Shown here piece by piece: positions 37,931-49,477 of a DNA stretch of 64,000 nucleotides. Under the pieces are notes generated by a model. It was not told the DNA's origin. It did not search any database and saw only the letters and a list, made by a program, of their open reading frames with translations. The stretch comes from Brachypodium distachyon (lineage: Eukaryota > Streptophyta > Magnoliopsida > Poales > Poaceae): contig NC_016135.3 in NCBI RefSeq assembly GCF_000005505.3, positions 28,482,758 to 28,546,757 on the forward strand. The letters are read 5' to 3'. Each line of letters begins with the position of its first letter. Position 1 is the first letter of the stretch. The position numbers and the translations under genes are program-made.

Positions 37931-38296
37931 AAGTAAGCTAACACAACAAGTAAATTCATCCAACAAACTCCACCAAGGAATCTAATCTAGCAATCAAATT
38001 TAGCAACGCAAAATAGCTCACCTAATTTGCAACATGATAGGATTACATTCACTAAGAGTAGATGTAGTAACCATACCTCATTGAGCACATCGCAAAGATG
38101 TACAAGCAGTGACTTGCCAATGAGAAAGACAGTAAAGGGAAGAAGCAATCGATCAAAATAGTCACTCACTGCAGCTACAAAAAACACCAAAAATCATCAT
38201 TTCATCGAACACCTACAGTGCATAAAATAAACCCGAACCACCATTTCATCGAACATTTCCAGTGCACAGAATAAAATAACCATCCTCTAGTTGGAA

Positions 38297-38760
38297 TGTC
38301 AACGCCGTCTCTGCGCCGCCTACATCAACTCGCCATGGACCGATGGCACTGGCCATCTGCACCGCCGCGGACCAGGGTCGCCCTCGTCGGGCGGTCGCGC
38401 TCTATGTCTCGTCCCAACACTCTGACGCTGCCGCACACCACCCTTGCCCCTTCGCCTTCGCAGCCGTCTCAAATCAGTCTTCTATCTCCCTGCCCACGCC
38501 TACGTGGTTGCAGCCGCAGCCGCCTCCGGCCTTCCACACCCACCTCCTTTGCCTCGCCCCCTTGGCGTACCTGTACCCACACGCCACCTCGGCCTCCGGG
38601 CCACCCTGATGCCGCGCGCAGCCTGCTCTATGCCGACCGCGGGAGCACGGCCCGTGCACTCCATCCATCATAGTCTTCCTCAACTTGTTCCCCGCCTCCC
38701 TTCTCCATTCTGGGAACCTCCCAGCCGCACGCACCCTGTTTGACCAGATGCCCCATGGGA
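38297..38760 (+). pseudogene. PPR-gene relic (frameshifted fragment)
   Basis: Pieces in different plus frames read like one PPR protein. They are LAICTAADQGRPRRAVALYV and PCPFAFAAV in one frame, LPAHAYVVAAAAASGLPHP in another, and LLHSGNLPAARTLFDQMP, a typical PPR helix pair, in a third. No frame is continuous, and sequence after 38,760 is purine-rich and unrelated. I read this as a truncated, decayed copy. Confidence 0.5.
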
Positions 38761-39717
38761 GGAGCAGCGAGGGAAGGAGGCGGGGAGAAGGAGTATCTCA
38801 GAGAGGGGTGGCCCAGGGAGCAAGTGGCAAGATGGAGAGGAGACAATTCTGGAGAGGAGTCGCGTGGAGAGAGATGAGAGAGTAGCGTGAGAGAGATTGA
38901 TGGAGAGGAGAAAGAGAGACAGTGAGAGAAGGAAGAGTAGGAAAAAAAAAGACCGCGTGATGCAAATCCGACGACGCGGAGCGCGTCCGCGCGTAAGAGC
39001 AGCTGCCGGACGGCATGTAGATAGATTTTTCGATAACTGTTTGTTTGTTTGTTGTTTGTTTGGCTTCCCCTTTTGGGGCGTACTTTAATTGCTTAAAGCG
39101 GATAGTTGACACGTCTCAGTTGGGCCTTTCATGCATTTTTATCGAATGTTCTTTCTCCTGCCAAGTGCCAAAGCCAGGTATTGTATCTGGTCTCTGCCAA
39201 ATTTCTACTAATTCATTCCAATTGTAGCTCCACGTACACATGTCCTGGTCGAGTATAATCTTTTGTGTATGCACGATTCGGGCAGTATTTGTTTGTCTTT
39301 TTCATGTGCCGCAATGATCCATCTCTTTGTGGATGCACAAAAACAGTCAAGCGGTAACTGATAACAGGTTGAGCAGAGACGGATTAATTCCGCCGCAGCC
39401 TGATCGAGTCCAGTAATTGCTGTGTACTCGTGTCATCACATCAGCATGACTGGAAATCATTTTTGATGCACATGATATCAACTTTTCTGACAAAGTAATG
39501 CACATTTGAGGGCAGGAAAGTTTTCCTGCTGAAATGAAATGCCGAGCAGAGCACGGTAATAATGGTCTTAATGCAATTGAAGATGGGAGTGTCTTAATCA
39601 ATTTACTCACTCGTTAATTACCAGCAGCGTATTTGTAGTTGTAGTAATCGTATACAGACAGCAGCAGCGCACACAAGAAGAAAAGGCACCTATGGAGTCG
39701 TTGGAAGCAAATTAAGC
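38761..39717. other. intergenic spacer with GA-rich tract
   Basis: A purine-rich block (about 38760-38950) is followed by ordinary AT-rich DNA and the 3' UTR of the ABCG gene. Nothing coding is seen. Confidence 0.45.
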
Positions 39718-41604
39718 TTAGCGAGACGACAAGCAGCAGCAGGCAGAGGCAGAGGCAGAGCGAGCGGCGGCCTTGAGGCGGAGGCTACACCGGAGGCGGA
39801 GCAGGACGTAGCCCAGCACCCTGTAAAAGACGACGAATCCGAGCATGACGCCGACGTTCCTCCAGCGGCACTCCTCCCCGAGCCCTTCCTTCCTGAGCAC
39901 CTCGTCGCCGGTGGCCAAGCACACGCCGGAACTCCTGACGACGCAGTAGGAACCGTGGAACTCGTTGACGAGCAGCGCCTCGAAGGGCCACTTGAAGAGA
40001 GACAGGTAGTGCATCCCCACCCAGTACCCCGGCATGTCCGCCTTCCTGATGAAGTAGCCCGAGAAGAGGAAGAAGGACCCCATCACGCCCTGGATCGCCG
40101 CGTTGCCCACGACGAAGTCCGGTGCCGCCGCCGCGAAGCAGACGACGACGGAGTTGGCCGTGTAGAGGATGAGCCAGATGAGGAGCAGGAAGTAGGCGAA
40201 GGCCGGCGCCGTGCGGCGGAGCCCCGTGAGCCAGTAGACCGGCGCGGCGAAGGCGACGGCCAGGAGCAGGTTGAAGGGCAGGAAGACGGCGGCGTTGGCC
40301 ACCGCGTAGGTGGAGACCCTGTATGCGCCGGACGAGGTCTCCTTGGCGAGGATGTCGCGCTCCTGGAGGAAGATGGGGAGGGCTTCCGTGGTGGAGGAGA
40401 GCAGGAAGGTGAGGAGGAAGGCGAAGAGCCCCACCCGCTCCATCGTCTTGTCCTCGCCCATGTCGTAGAAGATGGAGCCCAGCGCCAGGCCGGCGAGGAG
40501 CATGCACACCGTCCGGCACGCGAAGAGCTGCCGCGTCCGGGACACGTTCTTGACGAACCGGTGCGACAGGATGGCCACCTCCCGCGCCCACGAGTTGTTG
40601 AGCTCTGGGTTCTGCTGCTCCGCAAACGCAAGATGAAGATGGTCGTCGTCCTTGTGGAAGAGGTGCTGGAGCGTGCATCGGTGGCGCGGGTGGTTGATCT
40701 TGTGGTGGAGGCGGAGGTGGTCAATGGAGTCGATGGAGAACTCGACGGCGTCCACGTGCGGCGGCAAGACCAAGCCGGCGTCTGACAGAAGCGAGCAGAG
40801 GGCGTCGACGGTGCCGTGGTGGAGGACGGAGCCGGCGGCGAGGAGGAGCACGCTGTCCAACATCTTGACGATGCGCGCGCCGGGCTGGTGGATGCTCAGC
40901 ACCACCGTGGTGCCTCTGCCTCCGGACGCCATGGCACGGAGCGCGGACACGATCTGGAGCGCGGAGGCGCTGTCGAGGCCGGACGTGGGCTCGTCCAGGA
41001 ACAGCACGGCCGGGCCGTGCACACACTCCACGCCGATGGACACGCGCCGCCGCTCGCCGCCTGACAGGTCCTTGACCCTCGTGTCCGCCACGCGGCCCAG
41101 GGCGAGCTCGTTGCAGATGAAGGCGTCCACTCTGGCGAGGGCGCCCGCGGAGCCTCGGAGGCGGGCGCTGAAGTGGAGCGTCTCCCGGACGGTGAGGAGC
41201 GGGAAGAGCACGTCGCGCTGGGTCACGTAGCCGCACAGCCGGCGGAGGCGGGCGGCGTCCACGGCGCCGCCATTGACGCGGAGCTCTCCACAGGTGGTGG
41301 TGGGGTGGAGGCGGCCGGCGAGGATCTCGAGGAGCGTCGACTTGCCGGCGCCGCTGGGGCCCACGATGGCGAGGAGCTCGCCGGGGCGCGCGCGGCAGGT
41401 GACGTCGCGGAGGACGAGGCGCCGTCGTTGCTGGGTGGTGCTGGGACATTGAGATGGAGAGTCGTCGTCCAGCTGCTGCTGCAGCGGCTCCTCCGGCCTG
41501 CTCCATATCTTGGCCAGAGGATGCTGCTGCTGCTTGGAGCTGCTGATGCTGATGTGGTAGTTGATTCCACGAGCCTCAACCTCACACCCTCCTCCTCTCT
41601 TCAT
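39718..41604 (-). CDS. ABCG half-size transporter (white-brown complex, ABCG5-like)
   Basis: An intronless gene of 628 residues with a clean start (MKRGGGCEVEARG). The nucleotide-binding domain comes first, as in all ABCG proteins: Walker A GPSGAGKST (82-90), signature LSGGERRRVS (180-189), Walker B AVLFLDEPTSG (199-209) and the H-loop SIHQPGARI. A six-segment membrane domain follows from about residue 360 (CRTVCMLLAGLALGSIFYD, LTFLLSSTTEALPIF, LPFNLLLAVAFAAPVYW, FLLFSGYFIRKADMPGYW). The N-terminal motif GCEVEARGINY is like Arabidopsis ABCG5, a family that exports lipid or cuticle precursors at the plasma membrane as a dimer. The substrate here is unknown. All ATPase residues look intact. Confidence 0.93.
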   Translation of the reverse strand: MKRGGGCEVEARGINYHISISSSKQQQHPLAKIWSRPEEPLQQQLDDDSPSQCPSTTQQRRRLVLRDVTCRARPGELLAIVGPSGAGKSTLLEILAGRLHPTTTCGELRVNGGAVDAARLRRLCGYVTQRDVLFPLLTVRETLHFSARLRGSAGALARVDAFICNELALGRVADTRVKDLSGGERRRVSIGVECVHGPAVLFLDEPTSGLDSASALQIVSALRAMASGGRGTTVVLSIHQPGARIVKMLDSVLLLAAGSVLHHGTVDALCSLLSDAGLVLPPHVDAVEFSIDSIDHLRLHHKINHPRHRCTLQHLFHKDDDHLHLAFAEQQNPELNNSWAREVAILSHRFVKNVSRTRQLFACRTVCMLLAGLALGSIFYDMGEDKTMERVGLFAFLLTFLLSSTTEALPIFLQERDILAKETSSGAYRVSTYAVANAAVFLPFNLLLAVAFAAPVYWLTGLRRTAPAFAYFLLLIWLILYTANSVVVCFAAAAPDFVVGNAAIQGVMGSFFLFSGYFIRKADMPGYWVGMHYLSLFKWPFEALLVNEFHGSYCVVRSSGVCLATGDEVLRKEGLGEECRWRNVGVMLGFVVFYRVLGYVLLRLRCSLRLKAAARSASASACCCLSSR

Positions 41605-43259
41605 TGTTCTGAGCTTGATAAATTCTGAGCTTTTGTGTTGGAATAAGAGAAGATCTTGTTTTCTTGGACCGAGCGACGACCTCTGGCTCTGGCTTATCGA
41701 TTGATCGTCCTTTGCGTTGGCGTCAACTCAAGCTTGGAGGATTGGGCGCCATTGTCTTGATTTGCTCGGTGGTTGTGGGAGCGTGTGAGCTTGGAGTGGA
41801 GTAGCAAATGCCAATGGTGATAAGTGTGTGTACTGCTGCGTATGCATACACAAGGAGATACGGAGTACTCCATGCATATTTGACCACTCTGTCCCTGTTA
41901 GGAAGCAGACAGGATTTTCTTTTCTTCGTACCACTCTGCTCCATCCTAATTAATCTCATGGACGTACGTACGGAAAGGTAGCTGAGTTGAACATAAAGAT
42001 TTACTATTTTGCTAAGCAAAGCCTGAAATGAGAAGAAAACCGTTTTCTGTTTGCATGCAGAAAGCAGGTTGGGGGCTACTGTACCTAGCTGGGCGTGGTC
42101 CATTTTGTTGGCCTTGTTGGTTGGGGGGTTAAAAAGCGAGTTATTCGGAAAGGAAAAGAAAAGAAGCGAGAGGAGAGCAATCACATGGCACATGCATGCA
42201 TGAGTATATACGCATGGATCGCATACTGAGTCGTGAAGGATGGACGAGGAACAATGCCGTAGTGCCGTACAGACGCACAATTAGCTTTTACTTTTCCACC
42301 CAAGAAAATTAACAAATCCCGGGCGACCGAGGCTAGCATGGTCAACGCCGCCCATTTCCGAGATTGACTGTAGCATGCATGCAAAAACTTGTGGCGGTGG
42401 ATGAATGTGTCCAACAGGGAGAGATGGATGGATCAAATTGGTGGGCAGGAAGAGTTGGATGCTGCAAGGAGATCGAGGAGATCCACGTACGTCTAGGTAA
42501 GCAAGCTAGAGCGGCGCCAAAACAAGTCCATGGCCACCTGAGCTGGCCGCTTGGCAGCTAGCCGGCCCGTGACCCTCCCTCCTCCATATCTTGATCTCTT
42601 CCCCCCGTGCCCGTGATGAGATATCGATCGGCCGACTGCTCACCATCTAATCTTGTTTCCTTTCTTGTATGCATCCTCATCTTTCTTTTTTTTCCAACTT
42701 GCATGCATGTGCGGTGCTGTGCATTGCATGAACACTAGTACGTACCACCTTAATTCTTGCTCTCCATCTGTTAGCAGCTAGGCACTCCTTGTGGAAACTG
42801 AAGGATACGATAAAGGAGCAAGATTTCTTTCGAGTGTCGGCGATCATTGTTGGTACCAATATATAAAATCAACTCCAATAATTCATGGTGCCACGCCACG
42901 GGGGAATTGAAACGATCGATGAAACCAGAGGCTCGGAGAGGAGAAGGGCAAGCTCCAAAGCCGCTGTGCTGGTACGTCCAACACGTACGTATGCAGCGCT
43001 TCCAAACGAAACGACCCATAGAATAGAATAAGCAGGACGGGCGAGTGGCGCAGGGAAACGGCTGGGGAGGTCTTGGGCAAATTAAAGGCGGAACAGCCCC
43101 TTGTTTCTTCCCCATGCATTGCATGGATGTGCACGTACGCAAGTTAACAGAGGAGTGCGCACGTAAGGCAGCGTTCGTGCAGAGTTAATTAAAGCCATCG
43201 AGATGAGCTGAGTTTTACGATACGGGACAACCGATCGACCTCACCTCAAAGTAAGCCCT
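41605..43259. other. ABCG promoter region
   Basis: This is the 1.65 kb upstream of the ABCG start codon, up to the Mutator-like insertion. No gene is seen; short ORFs have no domain. Confidence 0.45.
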
Positions 43260-43268
43260 GCCTGCTGC
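43260..43268. repeat. target-site duplication, left copy
   Basis: The 9 bp gcctgctgc is repeated exactly at 51158-51166 on the other side of the element. Nine bases is the standard duplication length for Mutator transposons. Confidence 0.85.
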
Positions 43269-43450
43269 GGGCCCATGGATTTTCTAAACCGTTAAGTATA
43301 GAAAATCTAAATGTAGGCGGAAACGGATGAGTTGCACGAATGAAATCGTTGTACGTGCGTCCAATTGCCAAATTACATCGTTAGTAGGGGTAAGTGCAAA
43401 ATTTCCCGTCGCCCAATACTTAACATCATCATGAACGGACCGTTCTAATA
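43269..43450 (+). repeat. left terminal inverted repeat of the MULE
   Basis: It aligns by eye with the reverse complement of 50980-51157. Shared blocks include aaacc.tt.aag, gcg.aaacg, aatg.aa.c.ttg, caaatt.ca and gt.agtgcaa. Identity looks like about 60-70 percent with small gaps; an alignment is needed for the exact inner edge. Confidence 0.7.
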
Positions 43451-43808
43451 AGAGTTTGGTTATGTAGCAGTGGGTCCCACAAGCACTTGCCACGCGGCAT
43501 GACATGCGGGCCCTGAACTAGTTGCACCAGACTCCATTAGTCCTCTCTTCCTATTCTTCCTCGTCTCTGAGCTCGAGCCTGCCAAGAGAGTCTCAAAGGC
43601 GGCGGCGCTGTTCTTGTGGAAGACGCGGACGGCGGTCCGTTTGGGAGCGGCATTGCCGTGGGCAAGACCAGATCCGGTACCCTCAGCCCACCACCACGAT
43701 CAATTTCATTTTTTTTTGGCTTGAATCGAGTCCAATGTCGCTGATTTCATTCATTCCCCTTTCCTAGGGTTTGTGTGTGGGGGGCTTGATTATACCTTCA
43801 ATTGAGAG

Positions 43809-46800
43809 ATGGAATCACCAGAGGAAGCTCGTACTCAGTAAGTTTATTTGTCTTTCATTCATTTCTTGCCGATTTAATTTCGTTCGGGCATTTTTGGTTG
43901 CGGGGCGGGGGCGGGGGGGAGGAAGAAATTGATTTGGTTCCGTTGCTGGTAGGAATGAACGACCCCGCGACGGCAAGGAAACAGTGAGAGTGAGGTTTCG
44001 TCCTTGCGTTGCGAAGCTAGACGACGGCCATGTGAAGGTGATTGAGAGGAGCGTCATTGATTTGAGAATCAAGGTGGATGGCATCAGTGTTCAAGATTTC
44101 ATACAGGAGTTGGGTAAGAGAGTGGTTTGGGGTTCAAGGCAAGAGGTGGAATTATGTACCTATGTGGAGAGGCAGAGGGGGCAGGAATACCGGAGAATCA
44201 CCACAAAACCGCAGCTTGTTGAAGCGATCGTAGCTGGTCGGCGAGCAAACGGGGATCCTGAACAAACAATTTATGCGGAGCTAATTGATGGCTGCGAAGA
44301 ATCACAAGTAGGATTAGTTCGGTCGCAAGCTGCAGATGCCCTGCTTGATGCAGCATTTCTTGCAGACAGTCAACCTGTTAGGAATCTGGCTCATTTCGGT
44401 CCGAACAATATGAATGGGCCATCTGTTGATTATAGTCAAATCGATATTGATGAGCCAACAGATTTTGCTCCTCAAATTTTCTGCGAGAGAAAATGGGCCA
44501 AACTTCTTGGCATTCCATTGACTGACAAAGAACAAACGTTGCCGCCGCCCCCACCTCAACTGCGTGTGCCCCCGGAGCAACGTGGTGATGACGAAGATGA
44601 AGTTGCCAGGCTGTTTGAAGAAGGTGGAGATGCAATAGACAACATACATGAAGAAGAGATGCTCACGGTGCATGATGAAGATAATCCTGATATATCAGTG
44701 GGCACGTTTTGGTCTAGTATGGAAGAATTGAAGATGGCTTTCAGGTCATATGCTCTGAAGAAAGAGTTTCAAGGTAGGACTGCATGGACTGACAAGAATA
44801 GGTTCACCGCGAAATGCAGGGGTAAGGATGGCAATATGTTGCCTTGTCGATGGTATATGTCTGCGAGAAGGCAACCAGATGGGAGGCTAATCAGGATTAA
44901 TCGGATGCCACACCAACACACATGTATGTCATCGTCAAGGAAAGTTACAAAAATGACTTCTCAAGCCTGGGTTGCAGAAAAGGCGAAGCCCATTTTGAGC
45001 AAAAAACCATTCACAAATGCAAAAACACTTCAAGATGACTTGGAAAGGGATTACAAATGCACAATGTGCTACAACACTGTGTGGAAAGGGAAACAAAGAG
45101 CCATGAAGGAGCTGTTTGGTGACTGGGGCAATGCATTCAGAATGTTGTACAACTTTAGAGCCGAAATGCATTTGAGGTCACCTGGCAGTGTATGTGAGAT
45201 AGACACCTATGTACAAGATGATGGCAAGGTATTCTTTTCTAGGTTCTTCATGGCCTTGAAGCCTTGTCTAGATGGTTTTAAAGAAGGGTGCCGTCCATAC
45301 TTGAGCATAGACTCCACTGCATTGAATGGGAAATGGAATGGGCAGTTGGCTGCGGCCATTGCTATAGATGGCAACAATTGGATGTTTCCAGTTGCCGTAG
45401 GCTTGTTTCAGTCTGAGACAGAGGCTAATTGGACTTGGTTCATGACTCAGTTGTATATCTCACTAGGACATATGACTCCTTTGGCAATATGCACTGATGC
45501 ATCTAAAGGTCTTGAGAATGCAGTGAAAATTGTGTTTCCACATGCAGAGCGGAGGGAGTGCTTCGGCCATTTGTGGCTCAATTTAGTTAAAAAGTTTCAA
45601 GGAAAAGTTTTTGGAAGAATGTGGCCAGCAGCAAGAGCCTATGGGTATGAAACTTTCAAGTACCATATGGATAAGATGTTGTCAGTTTCTGAGGGGGGTT
45701 GTCCTGAATTTGGGGTATATTTGAAAACCTACTGTTCTTTGTTGTGGTACAGAAGTGGCTTTAATACAGATATCAAAGTTGATCACATCAACAACCACTT
45801 GGCAGAAAGTTTTAACAGTTGGATAAGAGATCTGAAGGACTTGGCTGTTCATGAGCTGGTTGACAACATCAGGATAAGAATAATGAATCTGTTCAATATC
45901 AGGAGACAAATAGATGAGAAATTGCATCATGACAAACTACCAACAATCATACAACAGCTTGTATGCAAGAATAGAGGACTTGGACACTACCATGTTGTTA
46001 ATGCCTCAACTAACTATGCTGAGGTTATGAACAAAACGAACACGAGGAGGCATGTGGTGAAGATTGATTTACATGAGTGCTCCTGTCTTGAGTGGCAAGC
46101 AACAGGGAAACCTTGTGAGCATGCTATAGTAGTGTTGTCAGCGAGAGATCACTTGATGATGGGGGATTTTCTGCATGAATATTATTCAGTGGCCAGGTTT
46201 AAAGCAGCATATGCAGGAATTGTGGAGCCATTTACAGATGCATCACAATGGCCTGAGGTGGAACTAGGAGCTGATTTGCATGCCCCAAAAATAACTAGAA
46301 AAGCTGGCAGGCCTAAACAGAAACGTTTCAAAACTTTCTTTGAGCGTGGTGGTAAACCTGGAACGAAAGGTCAAATGAAAGGAGGAAAAGGGGACACAGA
46401 GAAAGAGAAGGCAAAAGAGGAAGAGAGACTGAATACAAAGGCAGCCATAGGCATCAAACACAGATGCAAGAAATGTCTAGAAATAGGACATCGTGTTAAA
46501 TCCTCTCTCTGCGTTTTCACTCCACCGAAACCTAGAAAGTAAGTTTTTCTCCATTTGACTATGTTTTTCTATTGCTATCATAATTTCAAATGATCTTGAC
46601 ATTACCTTCTTCCGGGGGACATAAGCCTACACAGGGAGCTGAAACCTGGGATGAAGATGCCCCTCATCTAGAGAAATGCAAGAGTTGTCTAGAACCTGGA
46701 CATCGTGCTGGGTCTTCTTACTGTATTCTGACTCCATCGAAACCTAAGGGGCAAGTTTTTGTCCATTTAACCATGTTATTTTCCTATCGTAATGTTTGGA

Positions 46801-47261
46801 TTCTGAAATTCCTATTTTCCAGGGCTCGTGGAAGAAAGAAGAGTGCTGCAGCCCCAGCTGACAATGGCCAAGCTTCAGCCCCAGCTGAAAATGGTCAAGC
46901 TCGAGATGCTGAAGAATGGCTAGCTGAAGAATGGACAACTCGAGATGCTGAAGAATGGCTAGCTGAAGAATGGACAGCTCCAGATGCTGTTCAAGCTGAA
47001 GTTGATGTCGAAGTTCAACCTAAAGTTGATGTTGGTGTTCAAGCTGAAACTGATGTTGAAGCTGAAGTTGCTGCCCCTTCAAATGCTGCTGAAGATGCTG
47101 CTGATGTAGCTGCTGAAGTTGCTGCCCCTTCAAATGCTGCACAAAAGGTGAAACCAGCGAGGGTGAAAAGGCTTGCCAGTAAACCGTCTCCCAGTAAAAG
47201 GACCCTTAAAAGGAAGAGAGCAGCATCAAAACTTTATTCAAAAGATGTGTGGCAGCTCTAA
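43809..47261 (+). CDS. MuDR-type transposase (MURA-like) of the MULE
   Basis: The predicted exons are 43809-43837, 43953-46538 and 46823-47261, in phase, giving 1017 residues. The large exon alone encodes about 860. Order of domains: an N-terminal PB1-like part (VRVRFRP ... GISVQDFIQELGK); the MuDR DNA-binding domain (FWSSMEELKMAFRSYALKKE ... CRWYMSARR); the DDE transposase core (YLSIDSTALNGKWNG, PLAICTDASKGLENAV, HAERRECFGHLW, HLAESFNSWI); a SWIM zinc finger (HECSCLEWQATGKPCEHAIV); and a CCHC knuckle (CKKCLEIGHRVKSSLC). The last exon encodes AEEWLAEEW repeats, acidic Val/Glu/Asp repeats and a basic tail. It would cut and paste the element in the nucleus. An additional knuckle exon (46639-46748) is out of phase and probably skipped. 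Confidence 0.88.
46639..46748 (+). pseudogene. duplicated zinc-knuckle exon, out of phase
   Basis: This segment encodes a second CCHC knuckle (CKSCLEPGHRAGSSYC ... TPSKPK). Together with its downstream intron start, it is a copy of the knuckle end of the main exon (about 46464-46570). Its right edge would use a GC donor (aaggg|gcaagt) matching gtaagt in the first copy. The available acceptors (after cacag or cataag) do not restore the frame; inclusion leads quickly to a stop at ctcatctag. Joining the main exon straight to 46823 keeps the frame. Confidence 0.6.
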
Positions 47262-48718
47262 TTTGGACGAGATTTGTATGAGAACCAATTTGTGTGTTAA
47301 ACATTCTGATTAGTGTCAAGTACTGTTGTAATTGTATTCAGTTAACCATTCAGATTTGTAACTGGATTCATGTTTGAGAGTATTCAAGTATGTTGGTATT
47401 CGCTACAAAGGAAGTTCATGTGCTGAGCCACTCAACCACAGAAATGAGGTCAAGAATGGGGCTCAAGCCTACCAAAATGGGGCCAAAATGACCCATTTTG
47501 TAGCAACCCTCCAAAATTCGAGATTATCTAAAGTTAAAAGTGAATGACAAAATGGAATCTCCTTGCAAAGTTATCAGCACAACAAAAATTTCAAAACCTT
47601 ATGACAAAGTTAACTTGCTCAACAGCGCTTTTTAAATTTCTCAAAACCACACTTAAACCACCTAATCAACCCACACCGTCACACTTAAATTGCTCAACAG
47701 CGCTTTTCATGAAAAAATATCCAAATAGAGGAAGTATACCAAGTTTTAAGTTATTTGGATAAAGGGATAAATTGGAAATTTCAAAATGTAACCAGATCTA
47801 AAAGAATCAAGTGAGTGTTTCTGAAACGTCCCAACGAGATGTGCTAGTTTGCACACAAGTTATGATCATAAATATTCGAAATCTTCTGAAAATTTACATG
47901 ACAGCAAATCTTGCTAAACAATGAACACATACAAGTTTTCAGATTTTTCTGATCATTTTTTCATATTATTTTAATTTCCCAAAATCAATATACCTAAAAA
48001 GTCCCAAAAACATGCATGAAAAGTCTTAAATCATGAATATTGTAATGTATGAAACTTATATCACCTTCCAATGAATGAAATAAAAGTTTCATACCACAGG
48101 GAAAACTGCATTTGACAAGTGTAGCATTCAGTTTTGAATTTCCTACCAAAATCAGGATTAATTGAAAATGTGTACGAAATATAATTTCATGCCTTCGGAA
48201 ATTCTCAAATTTGAACAGATGATCTATATAGCACTCACAATAGTCCACAAAAAATTTCACTCCAAAAATCAATAAACTTGTACACTTTTTTGCTTGTATA
48301 TGAAAACTGCATTTGAGCCTTATCAGTGGCGGGCACTTATTCACAGCCGCCACTGCCTTCCGGTTTTGCCTGTAGATGAAAACTGCTTGCCTTCTTTATC
48401 AGTGGCGGGCGCCACAACTAAGCCCGACACTGCTGCTCTCGCTGCTCCGTCCCGACAGAGCACCCCGCGAGGCCTCTCTGTCGTTGCCCTCTCTTCCCAG
48501 CCCCAACTCAATGGTTCCGAAAATTAAAAAAACGCCTTTTTCACTTCCTGACACACAACTGCGGCTGCTCCTTTCTTTCTCTCCTCACTCATATGCTTCA
48601 TAGCTAAGCTAGCTTCCCTTCTTCTTCAACCATAGCCAGCCATTCTCCCCCAAATCCTCCAAACCCTAGCCGTATCCCCATTCCCGATTCGAGCTCTAGC
48701 TCGCCGCCGGCCACATTG
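47262..48718. other. noncoding spacer inside the MULE
   Basis: AT-rich and without a gene. A ttgctcaacagcgctttt string occurs twice (about 47616 and 47691). A unit with atgaaaactgc and tatcagtggcgggc is tandemly duplicated near 48299 and 48375. The cagtggcggg and ccgccactg strings are common in grass DNA-transposon subtermini. Confidence 0.5.
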
Positions 48719-49477
48719 ATGGAGCAAGAGGAGCTAGCTCGAGCTTTCGGGCGTCTTAGCCTAGCTGACGCACCTACCCCGAGCCCCATTCCTCCGCCGA
48801 CGGCCGGAGAAGCGGCCCCGATCCTTCAAGCACGCGAAGCTGGAACCCCGCCCTTTGAAGTGCCCGCGCCGCCGCTCTTCAACGCCGCGGCCGTCCTCAC
48901 GCCAGGCCTCGTCATCGCCGCCGGCATCGTCGCGCCTACGCTGCGCTTCGCCGCGGGGCTCCTCGGTCCTCTGGTGCTGCCGGAGTCGGCTCCACCGGGT
49001 GCCTCGGCCGGGGCTATGGTTGTAGGGGCTGCTCCATCGACGGCTCTCTCGGCGGCGAGCCGAGGGGCTGCGCTCGGCCGACTTAGGCAGGGCCCACGAC
49101 GTGCCCACGTCACTGTTTGGGGCGTCGTTGCCGGCTATGCCCCAATGCATGTAGCTGCTGCTGTCGATGCAAGCACGGATACGGTCTTTGTGTCCAGCGC
49201 AGCTATAGGGGCATTCCTTATGACCGTGGTCAGCTCCCTTGTCCGCCGCGAATGGCCTCGGTTCACCTATTTTGCAAGAGCGACAAGGGCGCAACTGGCC
49301 GTTGACGAGGGCATTGCTATTGCTGCGAGGATCGACGGTGTTCATGAAGGAGAGCCCGGTCGTGAAGCGCGCCTGGCAATGCTGGGAGGCCCGATGGATG
49401 TGTACCTAGCTTTCCGTTTGATTGTGGGCTCTCTGGTCATTGCCGCGGCCATTGCTTGGTTCCGCGGCGCGCTCTGA
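48719..49477 (+). CDS. Ala/Pro-rich putative membrane protein carried in the MULE
   Basis: A single open frame of 252 codons starts at the ATG in cattgATGGAGCAAG, with start residues MEQEELARAFGRLSLADA. I do not recognise the family. A Pro-rich hydrophilic N-terminus (about 20-55) is followed by hydrophobic stretches (LTPGLVIAAGIVAPTLRFAA; VFVSSAAIGAFLMTVVSSLV) and a C-terminal membrane segment (LIVGSLVIAAAIAWF) five residues from the end. Codon use is GC-rich like host genes and unlike the AT-rich transposase, which suggests a captured host fragment or a fast-evolving accessory gene. It lies between the transposase and the GRF gene, within the inverted repeats. Confidence 0.6.
   Translation: MEQEELARAFGRLSLADAPTPSPIPPPTAGEAAPILQAREAGTPPFEVPAPPLFNAAAVLTPGLVIAAGIVAPTLRFAAGLLGPLVLPESAPPGASAGAMVVGAAPSTALSAASRGAALGRLRQGPRRAHVTVWGVVAGYAPMHVAAAVDASTDTVFVSSAAIGAFLMTVVSSLVRREWPRFTYFARATRAQLAVDEGIAIAARIDGVHEGEPGREARLAMLGGPMDVYLAFRLIVGSLVIAAAIAWFRGAL

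Noticed and set aside
39785..41506. Several long ORFs in other frames over the ABCG gene
   Set aside because: All are Arg/Pro/Ala-rich shadows of the intronless ABCG coding sequence, caused by the extreme GC content at third positions.
46540..46542. Transposase ending at the TAA right after KPRK
   Set aside because: The TAA overlaps a consensus donor (aaa|gtaagt) that joins in phase to 46823 and adds an open acidic/basic tail. An unspliced product ending there remains possible.
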